In this document: positions 33,905 through 40,843 of the stretch, one piece after another
Numbering within the stretch: position 1 is the first letter of the stretch
Layout of the letters: every line of letters starts with the position of its first letter
DNA from: Streptomyces sp. NRRL F-6131
Lineage (GTDB): Bacteria > Actinomycetota > Actinomycetes > Streptomycetales > Streptomycetaceae
NCBI GenBank assembly: GCA_000719695.1
Contig: JOHN01000029.1
Location: forward strand, 62,001 to 126,000
Length of the DNA: 64,000 bases
Direction: 5' to 3'
Notes under the pieces: generated by a model
Databases searched by the model: none
What the model was told of the DNA's origin: nothing
What the model saw: only the letters and a program-made list of their open reading frames with translations
Program-made: the position numbers and the translations under genes

Positions 33905-33961
33905 ATGAAGCGCGCTGCAGCCGTCCTCACGACGACGCCGGAGAGAGTCCCGGCGCGCTGA
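33905..33961 (+). CDS. Thr-rich leader peptide of the thrS-like gene
   Basis: An 18-residue ORF, MKRAAAVLTTTPERVPAR, with three consecutive ACG threonine codons (33929-33937). It lies upstream of a threonyl-tRNA synthetase-like gene and just ahead of an intrinsic terminator. Strand 1 (CGCCGG, 33936-33941) begins at the Thr codons and pairs with strand 2 (CCGGCG, 33950-33955). Strand 2 can instead pair with strand 3: GTCCCGG (33947-33953) with CCGGGGC (33983-33989). Strand 3 pairs with strand 4 to form the terminator. This is the layout of ribosome-mediated attenuation: stalling at Thr codons for lack of charged tRNA-Thr would favour the antiterminator and synthetase expression. Confidence 0.7.
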   Translation: MKRAAAVLTTTPERVPAR

Positions 33962-33975
33962 CTGCTGATCTGGTC

Positions 33976-34007
33976 CGAAGCCCCGGGGCGAGTGCCCCGG
34001 GGCTTCG
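33976..34007 (+). terminator. Attenuator terminator before the thrS-like gene
   Basis: CGAAGCCCCGGGGC (33976-33989) and GCCCCGGGGCTTCG (33994-34007) form a perfect 14-bp stem with a 4-base loop. It lies 14 bases after the leader-peptide stop and 44 bases before the synthetase ATG, where an ordinary terminator would not be expected. Confidence 0.8.
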
Positions 34008-34051
34008 CCGTACCGGTCCACTCGCCCGTACCGCAGAGTGGAGACGCCCTC

Positions 34052-35341
34052 ATGAACAGCCACCCGATCGCGGCCGACACCCCGTCCGCGCCCGCTCCGA
34101 TGCCCGTGCCCGTGCCACCGGCCCCGGCCGTGGACCACCGCCGGCTCGGACGCGAGCTGGAACTCTTCGACACCGACCCGCTGATCGGCTCCGGCCTCCC
34201 GTACTGGCTGCCCGACGGCGCCGAGATCCGGCACACCCTGGAGGAGTTCGTCCGCGACCGCGAGCGGCGCGCCGGCTACCGGCACGTCTGCTCCCCGGTC
34301 CTCGGCAAACGCGAGCTGTACGAGGTCTCCGGCCACTGGCAGCACTATCAGGACGACATGTTCCCGCCGATGGACCTCGGCTCCGAGCAGGTCGTGCTGC
34401 GCCCCAGCCTCTGTCCGCACCACGCCCTGATCTACCGTTCACGCGCCCGCAGCCACCGGGAACTCCCGCTGCGGATCGCCGAGCTGGGCGGCATGTACCG
34501 CTCCGAACCCTCCGGCGTGCTCGGCGGGTTGACCCGGGTGCGGGCGATCCAGCTGAACGACGCCCATGTCTTCTGCACCCCCGAGCAGGCCGCCGACGAG
34601 GCCGTGGCCGCCCTCGAACTCATCGGCGAGGCGCACCGCGCGCTCGGCATCCGGCCCGTCCGGTACCGGCTCTCGCTGCCGGGCGCGGGCGGCAAGTACG
34701 TGGCCGACCCAGCGCTCTGGGAGCGGGCGGTCGCGCTGCTGACCGAGGTGCTGCGGCGCACCGGCGTGCCGTTCGAGGCGGCGGAGGGCGAGGCGGCCTT
34801 CTACGGACCGAAGATCGACGTCCAGGTCGCCGATGCCGCCGGGCGGGAGTCCACCCTCTCCACCGTGCAGATCGACTTCCACCAGCCGGAGCGGTTCGGC
34901 CTCCAGTACATCGGGCCGGACGGCGCGAAGCACCGTCCGGTGATGGTCCACCGCAGCGTCATCGGCAGCGTGGAGCGGGTGGTCGCCCAGCTGATCGAGC
35001 TGTACGGCGGGGCCTTCCCGGCCTGGCTGGCGCCGACCCAGCTGGTGCTGCTGCCCCTGTCCGAGGGCGAGCGGGCGCGCGCCGAACAGGTCCGGGAGCG
35101 CTGCCTGGACGTCGGACTGCGGGCCGAGGTCGCCGGTCCCGAGCGCGGCACCCTCGGCGCCCGGATCCGGGAGGCCCGTCTGGTCCCGTACCAGGCCGTC
35201 CTCGGCCCCCGCGAGGCAGCGGACGACCTGCTCGCCCTGCGACTGCGCGACGGCCGCCGGCCGGACCCGCTGCCGGTGGAGGAGGCACTGGCCCGGATCG
35301 GCGCCCTCGTCGACGGGTGCGCCCAGGAGTTGTGGGACTAG
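34052..35341 (+). CDS. Threonyl-tRNA synthetase-like protein lacking the TGS and editing domains
   Basis: A 429-residue class II aminoacyl-tRNA synthetase. The catalytic core keeps the three zinc ligands expected in ThrRS: Cys in SLCPHHALIYR (about 120), His in LNDAHVFC (about 170) and His in VMVHRSVIGSVERV (about 298). Motif 2 is MYRSEPSGVLGGLTRVR. The C-terminal anticodon-binding domain is present (TQLVLLPLSEGERARAEQV to the end). The usual ~240-residue N-terminal TGS and editing domains are missing, replaced by a Pro-rich tail. Streptomyces often have such a second ThrRS; it may serve under threonine stress or give resistance to ThrRS inhibitors. An attenuator with a Thr-codon leader precedes it. 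Confidence 0.88.
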   Translation: MNSHPIAADTPSAPAPMPVPVPPAPAVDHRRLGRELELFDTDPLIGSGLPYWLPDGAEIRHTLEEFVRDRERRAGYRHVCSPVLGKRELYEVSGHWQHYQDDMFPPMDLGSEQVVLRPSLCPHHALIYRSRARSHRELPLRIAELGGMYRSEPSGVLGGLTRVRAIQLNDAHVFCTPEQAADEAVAALELIGEAHRALGIRPVRYRLSLPGAGGKYVADPALWERAVALLTEVLRRTGVPFEAAEGEAAFYGPKIDVQVADAAGRESTLSTVQIDFHQPERFGLQYIGPDGAKHRPVMVHRSVIGSVERVVAQLIELYGGAFPAWLAPTQLVLLPLSEGERARAEQVRERCLDVGLRAEVAGPERGTLGARIREARLVPYQAVLGPREAADDLLALRLRDGRRPDPLPVEEALARIGALVDGCAQELWD

Positions 35342-35480
35342 AGGCTGTCGCGTTCACCCCTCGCACCCTGGTGCGTCCGGAGCGGCTCTGACACCATCGC
35401 AGCTGCCGCGCACAGAAAGTGCGCGAATCGTCCACCGCGGCTACATCAATGTGGCCGCGGAGCGCCGAGAGGATCCCAGG

Positions 35481-36155
35481 ATGGCTGTGAAAGCCTTACG
35501 GAGCCGCATACCGCATCTGGTGACGGCAGTGCTGTTGCTGCTGGGGCTGATGACCGCCGCGGCCGCCCAGGCACAGGCGACCCCGCAACGACTGACCGGC
35601 AGCGCGACCATCTGCTCCAACTCGCCCGTCCCCGCCGGCTGGGTGGTGACCAGTTCGTACAGCACGAGCAGCTGTCCGGGCACCGGCTACGCCTACACCA
35701 TCGTCGATGCCAGCACCCTGACCAACGCCACGGTCTGCTCCTTCTCGCCGCTCCCGACGGGCTGGGCGGTGACGAGTTCGTACAGCACGAGCAGCTGTGC
35801 GGGGACGGGGTACGCGTACACCATCGTCAAGTTGACCACGCAGAGCAATGCGACGGTGTGTTCGTTCTCCCGACGGGTTGGGTGGTGACGAGTTCGTACA
35901 GCACGAGCAGCTGTGCGGGGACGGGGTACGCGTACACCATCGTCAAGTTGACCACGCAGAGCAATGCGACGGTGTGTTCGTTCGAGCAGCTGCGCGGGGA
36001 CGGGGTACGCGTACACCATCGCCAAGATCACCACCCAGACCACAGCCACGGTCTGCTCCTTCTCCCCGATCCCCGCGGGTTGGGTCGTCACGGGCTCCTT
36101 CAGCACCAGCAGTTGTGCGGGCAGCGGCGTCGCCTACACCATCCGCAAGGCCTGA
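35481..36155 (+). pseudogene. Secreted tandem-repeat protein, frameshifted (TTA-containing paralog 1)
   Basis: The ATG at 35481 opens a signal peptide (HLVTAVLLLLGLMTAAAA), then repeats of about 41 residues of the form TVCSFSPLPTGWVVTSSYST followed by CAGTGYAYTI. A 7-base deletion near 35868 shifts the frame and gives a stop at 35886-35888. A second deletion of 44 bases near 35984 restores the original frame, which then runs to the stop at 36155 (YTIRKA). Net loss is 51 bases, so the 3' part is in frame with the start but is cut off by the intervening stop. Codon 6 is TTA (35496-35498), implying bldA control. The intact paralog follows at 36357. Function unknown. Confidence 0.7.
35768..35983 (+). 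repeat. 100-base exact tandem repeat, period 116
   Basis: The 100 bases 35768-35867 recur identically at 35884-35983, 116 bases apart. Since 116 is not a multiple of three, the second copy is out of frame with the first. A third, diverged unit follows from about 35984. Identity this high implies a recent duplication or an assembly problem. Confidence 0.85.
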
Positions 36156-36356
36156 CGGTCCACGGCCCGAGTGCCCCCGTGCTCCACCGAGCGCGGGGGC
36201 ACCCCCCGTCCGGGGCGCGAGCTCTCCCACCGCACTCTGGCTTCACTTGATCAACTCTGACACCATCTCAGCCACGACGAACAGGCAGTGAGTGAGCGGT
36301 TCGTCCCGGCTGCGTCACCGGCAGCCGTGGAACATCGAGAAGATTCGAGGCCGGAA

Positions 36357-36953
36357 TTGAAGACCTTACGGAACCACGTCCCGCACCTCATAGCAGCCCT
36401 GCTGCTGCTCCTGGGGATGACGACCGCCGCGACCGCGCAGGCACAGGCGGCCCCGCAGCGGGTCACCGCCAGCGCGACCGTCTGCTCCAACGCGACCATC
36501 CCGGCCGGGTGGGTCGTCACCTGGTCGTACAGCAGTAACAGTTGTCCGGGGACCGGTGTCGCGTACACCATCACCGATTCGAGCGGCGCGACGAGTCTCA
36601 GTGTGTGCTCGTTCTCGCCCATCCCGCCCAACTGGGTGGTGACGTGGTCGTACAGCACCAACAGCTGTGCCGGTACGGGTGTGGGTTACACCATCGCGAA
36701 CGTCACCAACTCGACGAGTGCCAGCGTGTGCTCCTTCACGCCGATGCCGCCGAACTGGGTGGTGACGTGGTCGTACAGCACCAACAGCTGCGTGGGCACC
36801 GGCGTCGGCTACACCATCGCCAAGATCACCACCCAGACCACCGCCGCCGTGTGCTCCTTCTCGCCCCTCCCGGCGGGCTGGGTCGTCACGAGCTCCTACA
36901 GCACCAACAGCTGCCTCGGCAGCGGCGTCGGCTACTACATCCGCAAGGCCTGA
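36357..36953 (+). CDS. Secreted tandem-repeat protein (TTA-containing paralog 2)
   Basis: A 198-residue exported protein, intact paralog of the preceding gene. The signal peptide is LIAALLLLLGMTTAATAQAQ. The mature part has four repeats of about 40 residues: VCSFSPIPPNWVVTWSYSTN, then SCAGTGVGYTIA; each repeat has two Cys and likely forms a small disulfide-bonded beta unit. The TTG at 36357 aligns with the ATG of paralog 1 and follows a GAGG site; a GTG at 36288 is possible but would bury the signal peptide. Codon 4 is TTA (36366-36368), so translation should need bldA tRNA. Upstream regions of both paralogs share CTCTGACACCATC. I do not recognise the repeat family. Confidence 0.75.
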   Translation: MKTLRNHVPHLIAALLLLLGMTTAATAQAQAAPQRVTASATVCSNATIPAGWVVTWSYSSNSCPGTGVAYTITDSSGATSLSVCSFSPIPPNWVVTWSYSTNSCAGTGVGYTIANVTNSTSASVCSFTPMPPNWVVTWSYSTNSCVGTGVGYTIAKITTQTTAAVCSFSPLPAGWVVTSSYSTNSCLGSGVGYYIRKA

Positions 36954-37140
36954 CCGACCGGGGCGGGCGGCCGGTGGGCGCGTGGCCGGGGGCGCGGTGG
37001 GGGCGCAGTCCTACACGTACGACTAGCGGCGTGCGCGGTGTGTCGGCCGGGCCACCCGGTGCGCCCGCCGTTCGAATGGGCACGGCGGCCGTAGTCCCCG
37101 GTCGCCGTCGTCCCTCACCCGCGTTCCCCGGAGGTACCCC

Positions 37141-37368
37141 ATGCGCCTCGCCCGCCGAGCCACCGTCGCCGCCCTGGCGGTCGGGCTGACCCTCGCGGGA
37201 GCGGCCGTCGCCGCGCCCGGTGCGGCAGCCGTCACGCTGCGCCCGCTGCCGGTACCGAACGGCCGGTACTGCACGGTCGCGTCCGGCCACGCACCGGTTT
37301 CGGCGGGCCACGCCACGCTGCCCGGCCGGGCCTGCTCCGGGCTCTACTACCTGGACGCGCCCCGGTAG
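37141..37368 (+). CDS. Small secreted protein, function unknown
   Basis: A 75-residue exported protein. A signal peptide (RRATVAALAVGLTLAGAAVA, cleaved near APGAAA) leaves a mature peptide of about 45 residues with two Cys (NGRYCTVASGH and GRACSGLYYLDAP) that could form one disulfide. A strong GGAGGT site lies 4-5 bases before the ATG at 37141, and a terminator follows immediately. It is monocistronic. No family is recognised; it could be a surface or signalling peptide. Confidence 0.7.
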   Translation: MRLARRATVAALAVGLTLAGAAVAAPGAAAVTLRPLPVPNGRYCTVASGHAPVSAGHATLPGRACSGLYYLDAPR

Positions 37369-37374
37369 GCCGCC

Positions 37375-37402
37375 GGCCGGGGGCCGCGGCGAGCCCCCGG
37401 CC
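37375..37402. terminator. Terminator between convergent small secreted protein and VOC genes
   Basis: GGCCGGGGGC (37375-37384) pairs with GCCCCCGGCC (37393-37402) with an 8-base loop, 6 bases after the plus-strand stop and 13 bases past the minus-strand stop. Confidence 0.7.
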
Positions 37403-37415
37403 CGCGGTCGCCGGG

Positions 37416-37823
37416 TCAGTAGGACTGGAGCTCGATCAGCCGGCCCTCCGGGTCGCGCAGGTGCGCGGTCCGCAGGCTCGGGCCCCACTCGGGCCGGTCG
37501 GTCGGTCCGACGACGGGCGCGCCGCCGTGCCGCAGGCAGAGGTCGAGTGCCCGGTCCACCTCGTCGACCCGGAACACCAGCATCGCCCCGTCCTGGGCGG
37601 CGGCCGGGGTGACGGGCAGCGCGGCGGTGCCGACGGTGGCGGCCAGCAGGCCGCGGTCGAACAGTGACAGCACGGCCTCACCGTCGAGGTCCCAGGTGGC
37701 GTACGGGCCCTCGGGGGAGCCCTTGACCAGGGCGGCTCCGGTCAGCGGGGCCAGCACGGCCTCGTAGAAGCCGAAGCAGGCGGGGAAGTCGGCGACGAGC
37801 AGGCGGTGGTACAGGGCGTCCAT
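37416..37823 (-). CDS. VOC family (glyoxalase/dioxygenase fold) protein
   Basis: A 135-residue protein of the vicinal-oxygen-chelate superfamily with two beta-alpha-beta3 modules: HRLLVADFPACFGFYEAVLA at the N-terminus and LVFRVDEVDRALDLCLRHGG with HLRDPEGRLIELQSY at the C-terminus. A metal-binding Glu is kept near the end (RLIELQ). Such proteins act as dioxygenases, isomerases or drug-binding resistance proteins; the substrate is unknown. The ATG at 37823 has an AAGGAA site. It is divergent from a MarR regulator, across a palindromic operator, so it is probably under that regulator's control. Confidence 0.85.
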   Translation of the reverse strand: MDALYHRLLVADFPACFGFYEAVLAPLTGAALVKGSPEGPYATWDLDGEAVLSLFDRGLLAATVGTAALPVTPAAAQDGAMLVFRVDEVDRALDLCLRHGGAPVVGPTDRPEWGPSLRTAHLRDPEGRLIELQSY

Positions 37824-37879
37824 GACCAGGATTCCTTGCCTCGGATGACTCGGATGACTCGGGGGAGCGGTCGCGCTCA

Positions 37880-37903
37880 TATCGTGGGTCGGCACCCACT
37901 ATA
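37880..37903. promoter_or_regulatory. MarR-type operator palindrome
   Basis: TAT-N-GTGGGT-N4-ACCCAC-N-ATA forms a 24-bp interrupted palindrome in the centre of the 103-base VOC/MarR spacer. A TAGACT box (37915-37920) ends 6 bases before the marR ATG, and no ribosome site is present, so marR is probably leaderless. Confidence 0.7.
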
Positions 37904-37926
37904 GGCCTGCACCCTAGACTCTTCCC

Positions 37927-38442
37927 ATGGCTTCCGAGGAACCCGCCCCCGACGCTCCCGCCCCCGACGGCCCGTCACCGGACCGGGCCGGCCCGCCGGT
38001 TCCGGCGACCCCGCCGACGCTGCTGGAGTTCAGCACCTACCTGCTCTCCCGCACCGGCAAGGCCGCCCGCGGCCGGCTCGCCGAGCGGCTCGCCCGGCGC
38101 GGACTGCGGCTGTGGGACCTGGCCGTGCTCGCCGCCCTGGCCGACTTCGGCCCGCACGCCCAGCGGGACCTGGTGCGCCGGCTGCGGGTGGACGCCAGCG
38201 ACATGGCCAAGGTGGCCGACCACCTGGCCGTCGCCGGGTACGTCGAACGGGCCCGCGACGCCGCCGACCGGCGCCGGGTCTCGGTCACCATCACCGAGGC
38301 CGGGCGCGTGCTGCTCGCCGAGCTGCACGAGGAGGCCCTGGAGGTGCAGGACGAGGTGCTGGCCCCGCTGGACGCGGCGGAACGGCGGGTCCTGCACGAG
38401 CTGCTCGGCCGGATCCACGCGGAGTTGCCGGGTTCCCCGTGA
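37927..38442 (+). CDS. MarR family transcriptional regulator
   Basis: A 171-residue winged-helix regulator. After a 35-residue Pro/Asp-rich N-terminus come the MarR elements: LRLWDLAVLAALADFGPHAQ, QRDLVRRLRVDASDMAKVADHL (recognition helix) and YVERARDAADRRRVSVTITE (the wing with the conserved DxRR). The C-terminal helix mediates dimers. It is divergent from a VOC protein with a clear palindrome between, suggesting autorepression and control of VOC by a small phenolic or similar ligand. The start codon is probably also the transcription start. Confidence 0.9.
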   Translation: MASEEPAPDAPAPDGPSPDRAGPPVPATPPTLLEFSTYLLSRTGKAARGRLAERLARRGLRLWDLAVLAALADFGPHAQRDLVRRLRVDASDMAKVADHLAVAGYVERARDAADRRRVSVTITEAGRVLLAELHEEALEVQDEVLAPLDAAERRVLHELLGRIHAELPGSP

Positions 38443-38521
38443 GGCCCGACCCGTGCCCCCCGGCGCATGACTCCCGGTGCATGGCCGCCGGTGGGCGACC
38501 TCCGGTGCGCGACCCGGGGGG

Positions 38522-39121
38522 CTACCGGTCGAGCGGCAGCGGTCGGCGCGCGCCCGCGAACTCGCCCGCCCAGCGCGGTACGTCGAGCACGCCCTCGACC
38601 CGCGCGACCAGCGTGCCGGTGCGCTCCGCGTGGATCATCGCGCCGTCGCCGACCCAGAGGCCGACGTGGTGCAGCGGCGCGTCCGGCCGGGAGAAGAACA
38701 GCAGGTCGCCGGGGAGCAGCCCGGACCGCTCGACGGGGGCGGAGCGGTGGAACTGGGCGACCGTGTAGTGCCCCAGCTCCACCGCTCCGGCGCTCGCCCG
38801 GAACCAGCAGAACAGCGACAGGCCGCTGCAGTCGAAGCCGACCGTGCTCTCGCCGAGGCAGCGGCCGTCGAGGTAGCCGTTCTCCTCGTCGCAGAAGCCG
38901 AGGCTCGCGCCCAGTCGGTCCCCGCCGCCCCAGGCGTACGGCACGCCGATCTGGGCCGAGGCCACGGCCGCGACCCGGCGGCCGAGCCCGAGCTCCGGCT
39001 CCTCCTCGCGGGGGCGGGCGGCGGCGGACCCGGCGCCCAGGGCGGGGGCGAGACCGGCCGCCGCGGCGAGCCCCAGCAGTCGGCGGCGGCCCCGGTCACC
39101 GGTGGTGCGCGGAGACGGCAC
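38522..39121 (-). CDS. Secreted NlpC/P60 family hydrolase
   Basis: A 199-residue exported cysteine peptidase. The N-terminus (RGRRRLLGLAAAAGLAPALG) is a signal peptide with an Arg-rich n-region that could be Tat-type, although the twin-Arg motif is not canonical. The NlpC/P60 core has VASAQIGVPYAWGGGD, catalytic Cys in FDCSGLSLFCWF (about 97) and His in LHHVGLWVGDG (about 151), with LLPGDLLFF between. Unlike the enzyme at 118 it has no SH3 domain. The GTG at 39121 follows GAGGGGG. It probably cleaves wall peptides. It is convergent with marR. Confidence 0.88.
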   Translation of the reverse strand: MPSPRTTGDRGRRRLLGLAAAAGLAPALGAGSAAARPREEEPELGLGRRVAAVASAQIGVPYAWGGGDRLGASLGFCDEENGYLDGRCLGESTVGFDCSGLSLFCWFRASAGAVELGHYTVAQFHRSAPVERSGLLPGDLLFFSRPDAPLHHVGLWVGDGAMIHAERTGTLVARVEGVLDVPRWAGEFAGARRPLPLDR

Positions 39122-39313
39122 GGGAACCCCCTCGGTCGTCGGCGAACCACCAGGATCCCGGCCGGGCACCCCGCCCGCCATCACCCGTGGAGGTGAATTC
39201 CCCGATCGTCGGCCCCGATCCGCCCGGGTCGGCGCGGTAAATCGATTGACGGTCCCCGCCCCGGGTTCGAACGATGGGCCCGACACGACCGAACGACCAT
39301 CCGGAAGGCACCC

Positions 39314-39721
39314 ATGGGCAGCGCCGTCAAACTGATCCGCAACCACCGGCTCACCCAGGCCGTCGACTACGCCTACGCGGCGGCCGTCGACGCGCCGGTC
39401 CGCTCGCTCTGGCTGGCCGGCGCCTGCCCGCTGGACACCGAGGGGCGCACGGTGGCCGTGGGCGACTACGCGGGCCAGGCCCACCAGGTCATGCGGAACC
39501 TGATAACCGTGCTGGAGGACGAGGGGGCCGCGCTCACCGACCTGGTGCGCACCACGGTCTACGTCGCCTCCTCGCGGCAGAGCGACCTGGTGGCCGTCTG
39601 GGACGTCTACCGCGAGTACCTCGGCGCGCACGACGTACCGAGCACCCTGCTGGGCGTCTCGGTGCTCGGGTACCACGATCAGCTGGTCGAGGTCGAGGCG
39701 GTCGCCGTGCTGGGGAGCTGA
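39314..39721 (+). CDS. RidA/YjgF family protein
   Basis: A 135-residue protein of the Rid superfamily. Family features: SLWLAGACPLDTEGR near the start, QVMRNLITVLEDEGAALTDLVRTTVYVAS in the centre, including the Arg that binds the imine carboxylate in RidA enamine/imine deaminases, and PSTLLGVSVLGYHDQLVEVEAVA at the end. It probably hydrolyses reactive imines from PLP enzymes or acts in a specialised pathway. GGAAGG lies 6 bases before the ATG. A gamma-butyrolactone-receptor-like gene follows 222 bases downstream. Confidence 0.9.
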   Translation: MGSAVKLIRNHRLTQAVDYAYAAAVDAPVRSLWLAGACPLDTEGRTVAVGDYAGQAHQVMRNLITVLEDEGAALTDLVRTTVYVASSRQSDLVAVWDVYREYLGAHDVPSTLLGVSVLGYHDQLVEVEAVAVLGS

Positions 39722-39943
39722 GCCACCCTCCCCGGCCGGACCTCCCCGGCCGGACCTGGTGCGGCGCGTCCGGTGCCGGGGTCCAGGTTCAGATCAGACC
39801 GCATGGTCGGTATTCTCTGACAGCCCGTGTCCGGGTGCCCTCGCGGGGAGGGCAACCGGGCCGGGCGGTGGCCCCGGGTAAGATACGGGCTGTTTGGTTT
39901 GGTTTGGTCTTGTTTCGGTGCGGGCGTGGTGGGGGTGGTCGTG

Positions 39944-40765
39944 GTGGTGCGACAGGAGCGGGCGCTGCGGACGCGGCGGCTGATTCTGGAGGCCGCGGCC
40001 TCGGTCTTCGACGAATTCGGGTACGAGCGGGCGACCATCGGCGAGGTCGTCGCCCGGGCCGGGGTGACCCGGGGTGCGGTCTACTTCCACTTCGCCTCGA
40101 AGCGGGACCTCGCGCAGGGCGTCATCGAGGGGCAGTTCGAGGCCGAGGCCGTGCCGGAGCGCTCCTGCAAGCTCCAGGAGTTCGTGGACACCGGGATGGT
40201 GGTCACGCACCTGGTGCCCATCGACCCGCTGGTCAGCGCCGGGGTGCGGCTCTCGGTGGACCAGGGCGCCGACAGCAAGATGGGCATCGACGCCGCGCCG
40301 GGCTGGATCGCCCGGCTGGAGCGGTTGCTGATCGCCGCGGGCGAGCGCGGCGAGCTGCTGCCGCACGTCGTGCCGGCCGACACGGCCGGGTTGATGACGG
40401 CGTCCTGGGTGGGCGTGCAGCTCCAGTCCCAGCGGTTCACGGGCCGCGCGGACCTGGCCGAACGGGTCGCGGTCCTGTACCGGCACCTGATGCCGAGCAT
40501 CGCCGTCCCCGGTGTGCTCGCCTGCCTCGACCTGGCCCCGGACCGCGGCGCCCGCGTCTACGCCGAGATGACCGCGGCCCGCGAGCCCGCGACCGACGGC
40601 GGGCCGGCCGAGAGCGGCCCGGCCGAGAGCGGGCCGACCGACGTCGAAGCGGAGGGCAACGGACCGACCGGCAGTGCGGACCGAGGCCCTGTCACACCCC
40701 TTGAACCATACGGCGCGTCCGGTTTCCCGCCCTGCTCTCCCCTCCGGCGCGACAGCGGAGCGTAG
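39944..40765 (+). CDS. Gamma-butyrolactone receptor-like TetR family regulator (ScbR/ArpA type)
   Basis: A 273-residue TetR protein. The DNA-binding domain RTRRLILEAAASVFDEFGYE plus EVVARAGVTRGAVYFHFASK, and the ligand-domain segments KLQEFVDTGMVV, VRLSVDQGAD and VAVLYRHLMPSIAVPGVLA, are close to the autoregulator receptors that control antibiotic production and development. The C-terminal 60 residues are an extra Gly/Ala/Glu-rich tail. Several GTGs are possible; 39944 gives the usual short N-terminus (MVRQERALRTRR). No butyrolactone synthase (AfsA-like) gene is adjacent. The AT-rich upstream stretch contains three TTTGG repeats (39893-39907) and AAGATACGGGCTGTTTG, a possible operator. Confidence 0.88.
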   Translation: MVRQERALRTRRLILEAAASVFDEFGYERATIGEVVARAGVTRGAVYFHFASKRDLAQGVIEGQFEAEAVPERSCKLQEFVDTGMVVTHLVPIDPLVSAGVRLSVDQGADSKMGIDAAPGWIARLERLLIAAGERGELLPHVVPADTAGLMTASWVGVQLQSQRFTGRADLAERVAVLYRHLMPSIAVPGVLACLDLAPDRGARVYAEMTAAREPATDGGPAESGPAESGPTDVEAEGNGPTGSADRGPVTPLEPYGASGFPPCSPLRRDSGA

Positions 40766-40843
40766 TCACCCCGGCCCGGATCGCCTGACAGGCCGCTCGA
40801 CAGACCGCCCGGCAGGGCGCTCGACCGGTGTCCCGACGGGCCG

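Noticed and set aside
33900..34010. T-box riboswitch before the thrS-like gene
   Set aside because: No T-box consensus (TGGNACCGCG-type) was found; the Thr-codon leader peptide explains the hairpins better.
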